From an uncultured Oscillospiraceae bacterium (GTDB lineage: Bacteria; Bacillota; Clostridia; Oscillospirales; Oscillospiraceae), in the NCBI GenBank assembly GCA_900754515.1, contig CAAEDD010000080.1, forward strand, positions 1-22,304: a stretch of DNA of 22,304 bases. Reading direction: 5' to 3'. Shown here piece after piece: positions 6,227-15,342 of the stretch (within the stretch, counting starts at the first letter, position 1; each line of letters begins with the position of its first letter). Position numbers and translations under genes: made by a program. Below the pieces are notes generated by a model. The model saw only the letters and a list, made by a program, of their open reading frames with translations. It did no database searches and had not been told where the DNA came from.

Positions 6227-6985
6227 ATGAGAATGAGAAAGCGGCCCAATCTGGAGCCCAGAATGGAAAAATGTGCGGAGCTTATGATAGACCGGCCGGA
6301 AGAACTGCAAGGCCGGTGGAAAACCGCAGGGCAGAAAATAATGGGAAGAGAGGCGGAAAAGCTCTACCTTGAATTGGGCTGCGGCAAAGGCCGTTTTACA
6401 GTTGACACCGCCGGAAGTTTGCCGGAGGTTTTTTACATCGCCCTGGAGAAGGTCCCGGATGCCATGATAATTGCCATGGAGCGGGCGGCGGAAAGAAATC
6501 TTGACAACCTGCGCTTTATATGCGGCGATGCGGCCAGGCTCTGTGAGATGTTTGCGGAGGGAGAAGCGGACAGAATATACATAAACTTCTGCGACCCATG
6601 GCCAAAAAGCCGGGACGCCAAATTCCGCCTGACCTACCCGGGCTTCCTCCGGCGTTATGCCCGGATATTACCCCAGGGTGGTCAGATACATTTTAAGACC
6701 GACAACCTGCCCCTGTTCCAGTGGTCGATAGAACAGATGGAGAAAGAGGGCTGGGAGCTCTCGGAGATAACAAACGACCTGCACGCCCAGGACGGGGATA
6801 TTGTCATGACCGACTATGAGGCCAAATTCTCCGCCGAGGGCATGAAGATAAACCGTCTGGTGGCCACCCGAACGGAGAAAACTCTGGATATTTCGGCTCC
6901 TCCTTTGGAACGAATGCGTTTTGCCGCACTGAGGGACGCCAGAGGATTTGCCGAGAGTGTCAGAGACAAGGAGGCAGCAAAATGA
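6227..6985 (+). CDS. trmB: tRNA (guanine-N7-)-methyltransferase
   Basis: TrmB methylates N7 of guanosine 46 in the tRNA variable loop using S-adenosylmethionine. The 252-residue protein has the SAM-binding glycine motif LELGCGKGRF (residues 48-57), the adenine-side acidic residue Asp101 (FICGDAARL), and the signature NFCDPWPKSRDAKFRLT (120-136). HFKTDN (155-160) follows. It carries about 35 residues beyond the usual catalytic core (after VATRTEK), rich in charged residues. GGAG lies 9 bases before the ATG and a promoter lies just upstream. Its stop overlaps the exoA start by 4 bases (ATGA), indicating translational coupling. It is cytosolic and heads an RNA/DNA maintenance operon. Confidence 0.95.
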   Translation: MRMRKRPNLEPRMEKCAELMIDRPEELQGRWKTAGQKIMGREAEKLYLELGCGKGRFTVDTAGSLPEVFYIALEKVPDAMIIAMERAAERNLDNLRFICGDAARLCEMFAEGEADRIYINFCDPWPKSRDAKFRLTYPGFLRRYARILPQGGQIHFKTDNLPLFQWSIEQMEKEGWELSEITNDLHAQDGDIVMTDYEAKFSAEGMKINRLVATRTEKTLDISAPPLERMRFAALRDARGFAESVRDKEAAK

Positions 6986-7737
6986 GATTCATTTCATGGA
7001 ATGTAAACGGCCTGAGAGCTGTATATAAAAAGGGGTTCGAGGATATATTCTGGAGTCTGGACGCAGATTTTTTCTGCCTGCAGGAGACAAAACTTCAACA
7101 GGGACAGCTGGAGCCGGACCTGCCGGGCTATGAGAGCTACTGGTGCTATGCAGAGAAGAAGGGCTATTCCGGCACAGCCGTGTTCACAAAGCACAGCCCC
7201 ATTTCCGTTAATTATAACATAGGTATAGAAGAGCACGACAGAGAAGGGCGCTGCATCACTCTGGAATATGAAAACTTCTATCTGGTGTGCGTCTACACCC
7301 CCAATGCTCAGGACGGGCTCAAGCGCCTGGATTACCGTATGAGCTGGGAGGATGATTTCAGGGAGTACCTGAAAGAGCTGGACAAAAAGAAACCGGTGAT
7401 AGCCTGCGGGGATATGAACGTGGCCCATGAGGAGATAGATCTGAAAAACCCCAAGACCAACAGAGGCAATCCAGGCTTTTCCGATGAGGAGCGGGAAAAG
7501 TTCACAGAACTTTTGAACGCCGGATTTACCGACAGTTTCCGTTATCTCTATCCGGACAGGACCGACGCTTATTCCTGGTGGAGCTATCGGGCAGCTGCCA
7601 GGGAGAGAAATGTGGGCTGGCGTATAGACTACTTTGTGGTCTCAGACCGGCTGAGAGACAACATTAAGGATGCCTATATCCTGCCGGAACTGATGGGTTC
7701 AGACCACTGCCCGGTGGGGCTGGATATGTCATGGTGA
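6982..7737 (+). CDS. exoA: exodeoxyribonuclease III / AP endonuclease (ExoA)
   Basis: ExoA cleaves DNA at abasic sites and has 3'-5' exonuclease and 3'-phosphatase activity in base excision repair. The 251-residue protein matches the family length and has every key residue of the endonuclease/exonuclease/phosphatase fold. These are Asn7 (SWNVNGLR), Glu35 (LQETKLQ), Tyr105 (VYTPNAQ), Asp144 and Asn146 (GDMNVAHEEIDL), Asp216 (WRIDYFV), and Asp241-His242 (GSDHCPV). The start overlaps the trmB stop, and its own stop overlaps the dusB start by 7 bases. Proteins of this group need Mg2+ or Mn2+. No anomalies seen. Confidence 0.96.
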   Translation: MRFISWNVNGLRAVYKKGFEDIFWSLDADFFCLQETKLQQGQLEPDLPGYESYWCYAEKKGYSGTAVFTKHSPISVNYNIGIEEHDREGRCITLEYENFYLVCVYTPNAQDGLKRLDYRMSWEDDFREYLKELDKKKPVIACGDMNVAHEEIDLKNPKTNRGNPGFSDEEREKFTELLNAGFTDSFRYLYPDRTDAYSWWSYRAAARERNVGWRIDYFVVSDRLRDNIKDAYILPELMGSDHCPVGLDMSW

Positions 7738-8702
7738 AGATAGGCGGGGTGGAGATCCCGGGGCGGCTGAGTCTGGCACCCATGGCAGGGGTGACGGATT
7801 TCGCTTTCCGCCGGGTGTGCCGGGAACAGGGTGCAGCCATCACCACCACGGAAATGGTCAGCGCAAAGGCCCTGGTATATAAGGACGAGAAAACAAAATC
7901 CCTGCTGTATGTCCCGGAGGACGAGCACCCCTGCGCCGTGCAGATTTTCGGGCATGAGCCGGAGATCATGGCTCAGGCGGCCCGGTTGGCTCTGGATATA
8001 TCCGGGGCGGATATACTGGATATAAATATGGGTTGTCCTGTGGGGAAGATAGTAAAGTCCGGGGACGGCTCGGACCTGATGCGGCACTTGGATCTGGCCG
8101 GGGAGATAATCAGCAGGGTGAAGCAAGCGGTGGATGTTCCGGTGACGGTGAAATTTCGCAAAGGATGGGACGGCGGCAGCGTCAACGCTGTGGAGTTTGC
8201 CATGATGTGCCAGAAATCCGGGGCCGACGCTATAGCAGTTCACGGCCGGACCAGAGCCCAGATGTATTCCGGCCGGGCGGACTGGGACATTATAAGAGAT
8301 GTGAAAAAGGCTGTGTCCATTCCGGTAACAGCAAACGGGGACATTTTTAACCCGGAAGATGCGGAGCACATTCTGCGCTATACAGGCTGCGACATGGCCA
8401 TGATAGGACGGGGCAGCTTTGGCAATCCCTGGTTGTTCCGGAGGGCCAACGCCCTCCTGGCAGGGCAGCCTATGCCGGAGCTTCCCAGCCTCGGCGAGAG
8501 AATAGACAGAGCGGTAGAGCAGATAGAAGAGCTGAGCTCCCGTGCCGGGGAGCGGATAGCCTGTCTGGAAGCCAGACATCAGCTGCCATGGTATTTACAT
8601 GGTGTGGCCCATGCAGGATATTATAAACAGCAGCTTGTACATGTGGAATCTTTGCAACAGCTGCGGCATATTGCCAAAGAAATAAAACGGGATCTGATCT
8701 GA
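7731..8702 (+). CDS. dusB: tRNA dihydrouridine synthase, DusB-type
   Basis: This flavoenzyme reduces uridine to dihydrouridine in tRNA using FMN and NAD(P)H. The 323-residue protein shows LAPMAGVTDFAFR (15-27) at the top of the TIM barrel, TEMVSAKAL, the catalytic Cys102 in NMGCPVGKIVKSGDGSDL, the phosphate-side KFRKGWD, AVHGRTRAQMY, and IPVTANGDIF and IGRGSFGNPWLF for FMN binding. The C-terminal helical domain is complete. Low-GC Firmicutes usually carry DusB-like paralogues, so the symbol is by family resemblance. The ATG overlaps the exoA end. The 47 bases to the next gene hold only a small CCGG-type stem. Confidence 0.93.
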   Translation: MVKIGGVEIPGRLSLAPMAGVTDFAFRRVCREQGAAITTTEMVSAKALVYKDEKTKSLLYVPEDEHPCAVQIFGHEPEIMAQAARLALDISGADILDINMGCPVGKIVKSGDGSDLMRHLDLAGEIISRVKQAVDVPVTVKFRKGWDGGSVNAVEFAMMCQKSGADAIAVHGRTRAQMYSGRADWDIIRDVKKAVSIPVTANGDIFNPEDAEHILRYTGCDMAMIGRGSFGNPWLFRRANALLAGQPMPELPSLGERIDRAVEQIEELSSRAGERIACLEARHQLPWYLHGVAHAGYYKQQLVHVESLQQLRHIAKEIKRDLI

Positions 8703-8749
8703 AAACCGGAAGGAAGGCCGGTGCAGACAGAAAAACAGGAGGTGGCGGC

Positions 8750-9370
8750 TTGACACGGGAGCAGGAATACCTTATAGTACAGCAGGTGCTGGAAGGGGAT
8801 ACCAATGCTTTTGAAGAGCTGGTACTTGAATATGAAAAGAAAGTTTATAATGTGGCTTTGCGTATTCTTGGAAACAACGAAGACGCAGCGGACATGACAC
8901 AGGAGGCTTTTATCAAAGCCTATAATTCCCTGTCCGGATTTCGAGGAGACAGCAAGTTTTCCGTATGGCTTACGAGAATCGTTTCAAATCTGTGTCTGGA
9001 CTTCCTCAGAAGCCGCAACCGCCGGCCTACAGTGTCCTTGTCCGTGGAGGACGACGGAGGGGAAGACGTACAGCTGGACATCGCCGACAACAGCCAGAGC
9101 CCGGAGCTGCTGCTGGAGAGAAGTCTCACCAGAGAGAGCGTGCGCCGGGGGCTCAAATCCCTGCCTGAGGAATACAGGGAAATACTGCTCCTCAGAGAGA
9201 TTCAGGGACTGAGCTACGATGAGATAGCCGCAGCACTGAATATTGAAGTGGGTACAGTTAAGTCCCGAATATTCAGGGGAAGAAAAAAGCTTTGCGATTA
9301 TCTTATAAAAGACGGGAACATTCCTGAATTTGCATCGTCTGGAAAAACGAGAGGAGGTGAACTGCCATGA
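8750..9370 (+). CDS. ECF RNA polymerase sigma factor (SigW-like)
   Basis: This is a group-4 sigma factor of 206 residues. Region sigma2 spans about 21-90 (DMTQEAFIKAYNSLSGFRG, KFSVWLTRIVSNLCLDFLR) and contacts the -10 element. Region sigma4 spans about 131-185 (LPEEYREILLLREIQGLSY, then EIAAALNIEVGTVKSRI), a helix-turn-helix for -35 recognition. An acidic linker (DDGGED) separates them. The start is TTG at 8750, chosen because AGGAGG lies 7 bases upstream and the family N-terminus (REQEYLIVQQVLEGD) begins there. Its stop overlaps the next start by 4 bases. The overlap with a zinc-finger anti-sigma gene indicates control by membrane sequestration, as in SigW/RsiW. Location behind trmB-exoA-dusB suggests housekeeping transcription, with any autoregulatory promoter not evident. 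Confidence 0.94.
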   Translation: MTREQEYLIVQQVLEGDTNAFEELVLEYEKKVYNVALRILGNNEDAADMTQEAFIKAYNSLSGFRGDSKFSVWLTRIVSNLCLDFLRSRNRRPTVSLSVEDDGGEDVQLDIADNSQSPELLLERSLTRESVRRGLKSLPEEYREILLLREIQGLSYDEIAAALNIEVGTVKSRIFRGRKKLCDYLIKDGNIPEFASSGKTRGGELP

Positions 9371-10914
9371 GAAATTGTGATTACTACGAGGAGCTTATAA
9401 GCCGGTCACTGGACGACGAGCTCAGCGTAGAGGAACGTAAGGCACTGGCGGTTCATCTTGCATGCTGTCCTTCCTGTAGCCAGATGCGTCAGCTTATGGC
9501 GGATATTTCCGGATTGATGGAAGAAGATATGGAAGAACTGCCCGACGGACTCCATGAAGATATTATGGCCGCTGTCCGCCGGAGCGAGATGATAAAGAAA
9601 AACAGTCGTGTCGGAAAGTCCGACAAAGCCCGCGGCAACAGGAAAATCAAAATATCCAGGCCTGTCAGAAACCTTCTGGCTACGGCCGCCTGTATGGCTT
9701 TGGTTATTGCTGCCGCAGTCAGCCTGAATCCCGGAGAGCGGGCGGAATCCGTGGTTATGGCCAGAAGCGCACCGGATGCCGCAGCGGCTTCCGTGCAGCA
9801 GGATACGGCGACCGGCACCGCTCCGGCCAGCACAGAGCAGCCTGTCTCTACTGCCCAGCCCAGCCCCACGCCTACAGCCCAGTCAAATGTGAATGAGGCT
9901 TCAGACTCTCAGATTACTGTACAGCCGGGAAACCAGGGGAGTATAATTACGACCCCGGCCCCCACTGAAGATCCGTATTCGGGGTGGAGAAAGCCTTCAT
10001 ACCCGGAAACCACCACTGCACCCAGCGGCTCCGGACAGAATTACACCATAATAAATCCGGCCACTCCCAGCCCTGCGGTAATTTCTGCCCCTACACCAAC
10101 TCCTATTCCTGAATCTACGCCTGCTCAGTCTCAACAGACTGAGATACCGGCTCAGCAACCGGAATCGGTGAATGAGAACCAGGAGACCAATGCCTCTGCT
10201 GTCAACGATGGGGCGGCGGAAAGCGGACAGATCCAAGAGCCGGAGACAACTCCAGAGCCGGAGATTTTCGGCGAGATACACAAAGCCGCACCCAGCCGTG
10301 TGTTCAGCATGTTCCCGTCTCTCTCGGAGCTGAATCCCACAGAGAGCCCTGCACCTCAGAACGGGGAAAGCGGAGAGTCCTTAGGGACTGTTTCCGACGC
10401 TGAGTCTCCGGAGGGAAACAATGCATTGCCTCAGACATCAACTGCTTCCTGCCCTGATGCGGTGGAGCTGGATTTGATGGACAATGAGAAAGGCAGAGAT
10501 CTGCTGCTTATGCTTATGGGTATGCAGGATGAAAACGGAACTCCACCCGACGAGGCGCTGCTTCCGGAGACAGACTGTGACGGAAGCTATGTCATAGCAC
10601 TTGTTTTTGATGAAATACCTTGTGAAATAACCGTAGCGGTTTATGGGGAGGACATTTACTTCTCCCTGGCCGAAATAATCATAGAGCCCTCGGCGGATGC
10701 CCTGCCGCCGGAAACGACCGCGGGTCTGCCCGCTGTGACTGAGCAGCCTGTGGCGGCAGAGAACGGCGAAAGCACAGCTGCGGTTTCCAACAATGGTGAG
10801 AACAACAGCCAGCCGGAGAACTATGATTCCTGTGATGATTTTGAACCTATATGGTTTAAGGCCGAATGCAGCTATGCAGATTTCACCACTATGCTGGAGA
10901 GCCTGACAAAATAA
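9367..10914 (+). CDS. membrane anti-sigma factor with zf-HC2 domain and long ectodomain
   Basis: This is the cognate anti-sigma factor of the preceding ECF sigma. Residues 1-75 form a cytoplasmic anti-sigma domain with the zinc motif Cys4...His30-x3-Cys34-x2-Cys37 (HLACCPSC). One membrane helix spans about 102-120 (NLLATAACMALVIAAAVSL). The remaining ~395 residues should be outside the cell. They start with a long Pro/Thr/Ser/Gln-rich, low-complexity stalk (about 140-340), followed by a folded-looking segment with Cys residues (DLMDNEKGRDLLLMLMG, IALVFDEIPCEITVAVYG) and a final FKAECSYADFTTMLESL. At 515 residues it is more than twice the length of RsiW (about 208), so the ectodomain may sense or bind something at the wall. 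GGAGG precedes the ATG; a strong terminator follows. Confidence 0.88.
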   Translation: MRNCDYYEELISRSLDDELSVEERKALAVHLACCPSCSQMRQLMADISGLMEEDMEELPDGLHEDIMAAVRRSEMIKKNSRVGKSDKARGNRKIKISRPVRNLLATAACMALVIAAAVSLNPGERAESVVMARSAPDAAAASVQQDTATGTAPASTEQPVSTAQPSPTPTAQSNVNEASDSQITVQPGNQGSIITTPAPTEDPYSGWRKPSYPETTTAPSGSGQNYTIINPATPSPAVISAPTPTPIPESTPAQSQQTEIPAQQPESVNENQETNASAVNDGAAESGQIQEPETTPEPEIFGEIHKAAPSRVFSMFPSLSELNPTESPAPQNGESGESLGTVSDAESPEGNNALPQTSTASCPDAVELDLMDNEKGRDLLLMLMGMQDENGTPPDEALLPETDCDGSYVIALVFDEIPCEITVAVYGEDIYFSLAEIIIEPSADALPPETTAGLPAVTEQPVAAENGESTAAVSNNGENNSQPENYDSCDDFEPIWFKAECSYADFTTMLESLTK

Positions 10915-10940
10915 GCTGCGCAGGAAAGCGCTTTGAATGA

Positions 10941-10979
10941 AAAAAGATGGTCAAATCTCTTAGATTTGACCATCTTTTT
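10941..10979. terminator. bidirectional intrinsic terminator
   Basis: A perfect 18-bp stem (AAAAAGATGGTCAAATCT with AGATTTGACCATCTTTTT) has a 3-base loop. It carries T-runs in both directions and lies between the convergent anti-sigma gene and the activase gene. It should terminate both. Confidence 0.93.
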
Positions 10980-11004
10980 GCTTTATACCCTACTATCCGG
11001 ACAA

Positions 11005-14000
11005 TTACTTTCCGACGGCGCAGGCAGCTTCTTCCTGCTCCTTTTCCTCCTGACGGTGCAGGTCTTTCATGGCGGCGGAGAGCATCAGCTTTATGCGGTT
11101 GAGCTGATTGACCTCGCTGGCGCCGGGGTCGTAATCCACGGCAGCGATGTTGGCCCTGGGGTAGGTCTTGCGCAGAGCCTTGATAACGCCCTTGCCTACC
11201 ACGTGGTTTGGCAGGCAGGCAAAAGGCTGGATACAGACAATGTTGGGAGTTCCGCTGAGAATGAGTTCCACCATCTCTCCGGTTAGGAACCAGCCTTCAC
11301 CGTACTGATTGCCGATGGACAGGAATGGCTTTGCCAGTTCCGCTATCTTCTCAATAGGCATGGGCGGCTCAAAGCGGCGGCTCTTTTCCAGAGCCTCCAG
11401 GGCGGGCTTGCGCAGACTGCGTATAATGGAGACTCCCAGCTTTGCCGTTGCGGAAGAAGTCCAGCTCTTGCCCAGGAAACGATGCTTATAATCGTTGTTG
11501 TATACGCAGTAGTTGAGAAAGTCCATGAGGTCAGGAACCACTGCCTCGGCTCCCTCACTTTCCAGAAGGTCCACCAAGTGGTTGTTTGCCAGGGGCATGT
11601 ACTTTACCAGTATCTCTCCCACTACGCCTACCCTGGGCTTGCGCACTGTCTCATCGATGGGGAAGCTGTCAAAGCTCTCTACTATCTCGTGGCAGAGCTC
11701 CTTGTACCCTGGGGCGGAACCGGGCTGGGTCAGGGAGAGAATGCATTTGTCCCTCAGCTTTATGTACAGCTCATTTGCTGAGCCGGGTACAAGCTCATAG
11801 GGCCGAACCCTGTACAGACAGCGCATGAACAAATCTCCGTACACCACTGCATGGCCGGCATCCACAATAAGGGATGGGGAGAGCTTGAAGCCGGGGTTCT
11901 TTTCCATGCCGTTGGCATTGAGTGAAATCACCGGAATATGGGATAGCCCGGCCTTGTCCAGAGCACGGCGTATAAAGCCCACATAGTTGCTGGCCCGGCA
12001 GCAGCCGCCGGTCTGGGTCATGGCTATGGCCAGGTGGTCGGTATCGTAACGGCCGGAGAGCACAGCCTCCATTATCTGGCCCACGGCGGTCATGGCGGGG
12101 AAGCAGGCATCATTGTTCACGTACTTCAAACCGGTGTCTATGGCGGAGCGGTTGTCGTTATCCAGAATGACCACGTTGTAGCCGTGCTTACGGAACACCG
12201 GCTCCAGAATGTCAAAGTGTATGGGACTCATCTGGGGGGCGATAATGGTCCAGCCCTCCCGGCGCATCTGCTGGGTGAACACCGTACGATGATATGCGGC
12301 GGGCCGGGGCCTGGCGTGGACGTCCTTGTCCCGACGCATGTTCATGGCGGCAATAAGACTGCGCACCCGGATACGGGCAGCGCCCAGGTTGTTTACCTCG
12401 TCTATCTTCAAAACGGTGTAGAGCTTTCCGCTGCCCTCCAGAATCTCCGAGACCTGGTCGGTGGTGACGGCGTCCAGACCGCAGCCGAAGGAGTTGAGCT
12501 GTATGAGCTCCAGATCGTCTCTGTGGGAGACGAACTCTGCCGCGGTATACAGGCGGGAGTGATAGACCCACTGGTCATTGGCCCGGATTGGACGACCGGG
12601 GACAAAGTCTATGGGCAGGCTGTCCTCGGTGAACACCGTAAGACCGTAGGAGGCGATGAGCTCCGGAATTCCGTGGTTTATCTCGGGGTCAATGTGGTAG
12701 GGACGCCCGGCCAGAACTATGCCCCTGCCACCTTGCTGCTCCATGTCTTTAAGGAGTTTTGCGCCCTGGCGGCGCACATCGTCCTTGGCACGGTGCTGTT
12801 CGGCCCAGGCCAGCTTTACCGCCTGACGCACCTCATGCTCCGGAATGTCCCACTCTTTACGGCAGAGCCTGGCAAGCCGATCAGCGGCCACCCGCTCGCA
12901 GGTGAAGGCGATAAAGGGACGGATATAGCGCACGTCCCCGTCGGCCACGGCTTCCACGTTGTTTTTCAGGTTCTCAGGGTATGAGACTACAACAGGGCAG
13001 TTGTAATGGTTCTGGGCGCCTGGAGTTTCCTGGTGCTCGTAAAAGACGCAGGGGTGAAAGATGGTCTTTATACCCTGATCTATAAGCCACTGCACATGTC
13101 CGTGAGCCAGTTTGGCAGGATAACACTCCGACTCCGATGGGATGGACTCCATACCCAACTGGTATATTTTCCTGGAGGAGAAAGGGGAGAGCTCCACTCT
13201 GAAGCCAAGAGCCTTGAAGAAGGTGGCCCAGAAAGGATAGTTTTCCCACATATTGAGCACTCTGGGTATACCTATGACGCCTCTGGGTGCATCCTCCAGA
13301 GGAGGATAGTCAAACATCCGCTTCTGCTTATACTCTACCATGCTGGGGGCGCGCTTGACCTGGGAAGAACCGCCCAGCCCTCTCTCACAGCGGTTGCCGG
13401 TGACATGGCGGCGGCCGCCGGGGAACTTGTTCACCGTCAGCAGGCAGTTGTTGGAGCAGCGGCCGCAGCGGGCGGTGGCGGTGGTATACTTGAGCTTGAC
13501 TATCTCGTCCAGGGGCAGCATGCTGCTCTCCTGTCCGATATAGCGGTCACGGGCAATTAGGGCTGCGCCGAAGGCACCCATTATACCGGAGATATCCGGG
13601 CAAGTGACCTCTACCCCGGCTATGGCCTCAAAAGCCCGGAGCACTGCTTTGTTATAGAAGGTGCCCCCCTGGACAACGATGTGGCTGCCCAGCTGGGCGG
13701 GGTCGGTAAGCTTTATCACTTTGTACAGTGCGTTCTTAATAACAGAATAGGCAAGTCCGGCGGAAATGTCCTGGACAGTGGCACCCTCTTTCTGGGCCTG
13801 CTTAACGTTGGAGTTCATGAACACCGTACAGCGGGTACCCAGATCCACGGGGTTTTTGGCAAACAGCGCCTCCTTTGCAAAGTCCTCTGCGCTGAAACCA
13901 AGAGAGTTTGCGAAGTTCTCGATAAAGGAGCCGCAGCCGGAGGAACAGGCCTCGTTCAGAAGCACCGTATCCACAGAGTTATTCTTCAGCTTTATGCATT

Positions 14001-15273
14001 TCATGTCCTGCCCGCCTATATCCAGAACACAGTCAACCTGAGGGTCAAAAAAGGCAGCGGCAGTACAGTGGGCTATGGTTTCCACCTCGCCCTCGTCCAG
14101 GGCGAAGGCTGATCTCAGCAGGTCTTCACCGTAGCCGGTGGAGCAGGAACGGACTATATGGGCGGTCTCCGGCAGCAGAGCGCGGAGTTTATCGATGGCC
14201 TCCATGGCCGTGCGCACGGGGTTGCCCTGATTATTGGAATAATAGGAATAGAGCAGCTGGCCTTCCGAGCCGATGAGAGCCAGCTTCGTAGTGGTGGAGC
14301 CGGCGTCAATGCCTAGAAAACAGTCGCCGCTGTAAGTCTCCACCGGGGCCTTATGTACGACGGCCTTTTCGTGGCGGCGGCAGAAGGTATCATACTCCGC
14401 CTCATCTGCAAAAAGAGCCGGCAGGCGTTTTAGCTCAAAGTTCATCTCCACGCCGGAGGACAGCCGATCTATAAGCTCATCCATGCTGTGACTTCTGGCG
14501 TCCTCTGCCTCCAGGGCTGCGCCCAGAGCGGCAAATAGATGGGAATTTTCCGGGTCCACGGTTGTCTCATCAGTGAGGTGAAGAGTGCGTATAAAGGCCT
14601 TTTTAAGCTCCGGCAGGAAGTGAAGCGGTCCGCCCAGAAAGGCTACGCAGCCTCTTATCGGCTTGCCGCAGGCAAGACCGGAAATGGTCTGGTTTACCAC
14701 CGCCTGGAATATGGAGGCGGCCAGATCCGCCTTGGTGGCTCCGTCGTTTATCAGGGGCTGAATGTCGGTCTTGGCAAAAACACCGCAGCGGGCGGCAATT
14801 GGATATATCTGCTTGTAGTTGGCTGCCTCGGCATCCAGCCCAGCAGCGTCTGTCTGCAGAAGAGAGGCCATCTGGTCAATAAAGGAGCCGGTGCCTCCGG
14901 CGCATACGCCGTTCATCCGCTCCTCAAGACCGCCGGTGAAGTATATTATCTTGGCATCCTCGCCGCCCAGCTCTATGGCCACATCGGTCTGGGGCGCGGT
15001 ATGCTGCAAAGCCGTGGCCACAGCCACGACCTCCTGTACGAATTTTATATCCAGGGCCTTCCCCAGATTTATGGAGCCGGATCCTGTTATCCCGGCGAGC
15101 AGCTCACATTCCCCGGTTATCTTCCTGGCGTCTGTGAGCAGCTCCGCCAGGGTCTCCTGAGTGTGGGCACGATGGCGGCGATAATCGCTGAAAATAATAT
15201 CACCGTCATCATTCAAAATTACAAGTTTTACTGTGGTTGAGCCGATATCTATGCCGGCCCTGTAGCAATACAT
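11005..15273 (-). CDS. double acyl-CoA dehydratase activase / HgdB-like fusion protein
   Basis: The 1,422-residue protein joins two BadF/BcrA-type activase domains to a dehydratase-like region. Activase 1 (about 7-260) has GIDIGSTTVK, ELGGEDAK and CAGGTGSF, with Cys124 and Cys163. Activase 2 (about 321-580) has GIDAGSTTTK, DIGGQDMK and SSGCGSF, with Cys443 and Cys482. The Cys-Cys spacing is 39 in both, as in the [4Fe-4S]-binding activator HgdC. A cysteine knuckle (Cys603-x2-Cys606-x3-Cys610, later Cys629) follows, then DUF2229-like and 2-hydroxyglutaryl-CoA dehydratase D-component-like regions to the end. Such proteins couple ATP hydrolysis to low-potential electron transfer, but the substrate of this long type is not known to me. 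The ATG has GGGAGG 11 bases upstream. It is divergent from a TetR gene that probably controls it. Confidence 0.93.
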   Translation of the reverse strand: MYCYRAGIDIGSTTVKLVILNDDGDIIFSDYRRHRAHTQETLAELLTDARKITGECELLAGITGSGSINLGKALDIKFVQEVVAVATALQHTAPQTDVAIELGGEDAKIIYFTGGLEERMNGVCAGGTGSFIDQMASLLQTDAAGLDAEAANYKQIYPIAARCGVFAKTDIQPLINDGATKADLAASIFQAVVNQTISGLACGKPIRGCVAFLGGPLHFLPELKKAFIRTLHLTDETTVDPENSHLFAALGAALEAEDARSHSMDELIDRLSSGVEMNFELKRLPALFADEAEYDTFCRRHEKAVVHKAPVETYSGDCFLGIDAGSTTTKLALIGSEGQLLYSYYSNNQGNPVRTAMEAIDKLRALLPETAHIVRSCSTGYGEDLLRSAFALDEGEVETIAHCTAAAFFDPQVDCVLDIGGQDMKCIKLKNNSVDTVLLNEACSSGCGSFIENFANSLGFSAEDFAKEALFAKNPVDLGTRCTVFMNSNVKQAQKEGATVQDISAGLAYSVIKNALYKVIKLTDPAQLGSHIVVQGGTFYNKAVLRAFEAIAGVEVTCPDISGIMGAFGAALIARDRYIGQESSMLPLDEIVKLKYTTATARCGRCSNNCLLTVNKFPGGRRHVTGNRCERGLGGSSQVKRAPSMVEYKQKRMFDYPPLEDAPRGVIGIPRVLNMWENYPFWATFFKALGFRVELSPFSSRKIYQLGMESIPSESECYPAKLAHGHVQWLIDQGIKTIFHPCVFYEHQETPGAQNHYNCPVVVSYPENLKNNVEAVADGDVRYIRPFIAFTCERVAADRLARLCRKEWDIPEHEVRQAVKLAWAEQHRAKDDVRRQGAKLLKDMEQQGGRGIVLAGRPYHIDPEINHGIPELIASYGLTVFTEDSLPIDFVPGRPIRANDQWVYHSRLYTAAEFVSHRDDLELIQLNSFGCGLDAVTTDQVSEILEGSGKLYTVLKIDEVNNLGAARIRVRSLIAAMNMRRDKDVHARPRPAAYHRTVFTQQMRREGWTIIAPQMSPIHFDILEPVFRKHGYNVVILDNDNRSAIDTGLKYVNNDACFPAMTAVGQIMEAVLSGRYDTDHLAIAMTQTGGCCRASNYVGFIRRALDKAGLSHIPVISLNANGMEKNPGFKLSPSLIVDAGHAVVYGDLFMRCLYRVRPYELVPGSANELYIKLRDKCILSLTQPGSAPGYKELCHEIVESFDSFPIDETVRKPRVGVVGEILVKYMPLANNHLVDLLESEGAEAVVPDLMDFLNYCVYNNDYKHRFLGKSWTSSATAKLGVSIIRSLRKPALEALEKSRRFEPPMPIEKIAELAKPFLSIGNQYGEGWFLTGEMVELILSGTPNIVCIQPFACLPNHVVGKGVIKALRKTYPRANIAAVDYDPGASEVNQLNRIKLMLSAAMKDLHRQEEKEQEEAACAVGK

Positions 15274-15313
15274 TATGTGTTCATCCTCCCGAAAGAAGCA
15301 AAAAAAACAGGTC

Positions 15314-15342
15314 TTGAATCATCCGACAGACTGCCGTATAAT
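15314..15342 (+). promoter_or_regulatory. sigma-A promoter of the TetR gene
   Basis: TTGAAT, a 17-base spacer and a perfect TATAAT. The spacer contains the left arm (ATCCGACAGA) of the 10-bp inverted repeat, so a repressor bound there would exclude RNA polymerase. Confidence 0.75.

Noticed and set aside
8700..8746. Autoregulatory ECF promoter before the sigma factor gene
   Set aside because: TGAAAACC resembles a SigW -35 element, but no CGTA-type -10 lies at the required distance.
12034..12984. 316-residue plus-strand open frame within the activase region
   Set aside because: It is a shadow of the GC-rich minus-strand activase, with no recognisable domain and no start signals.
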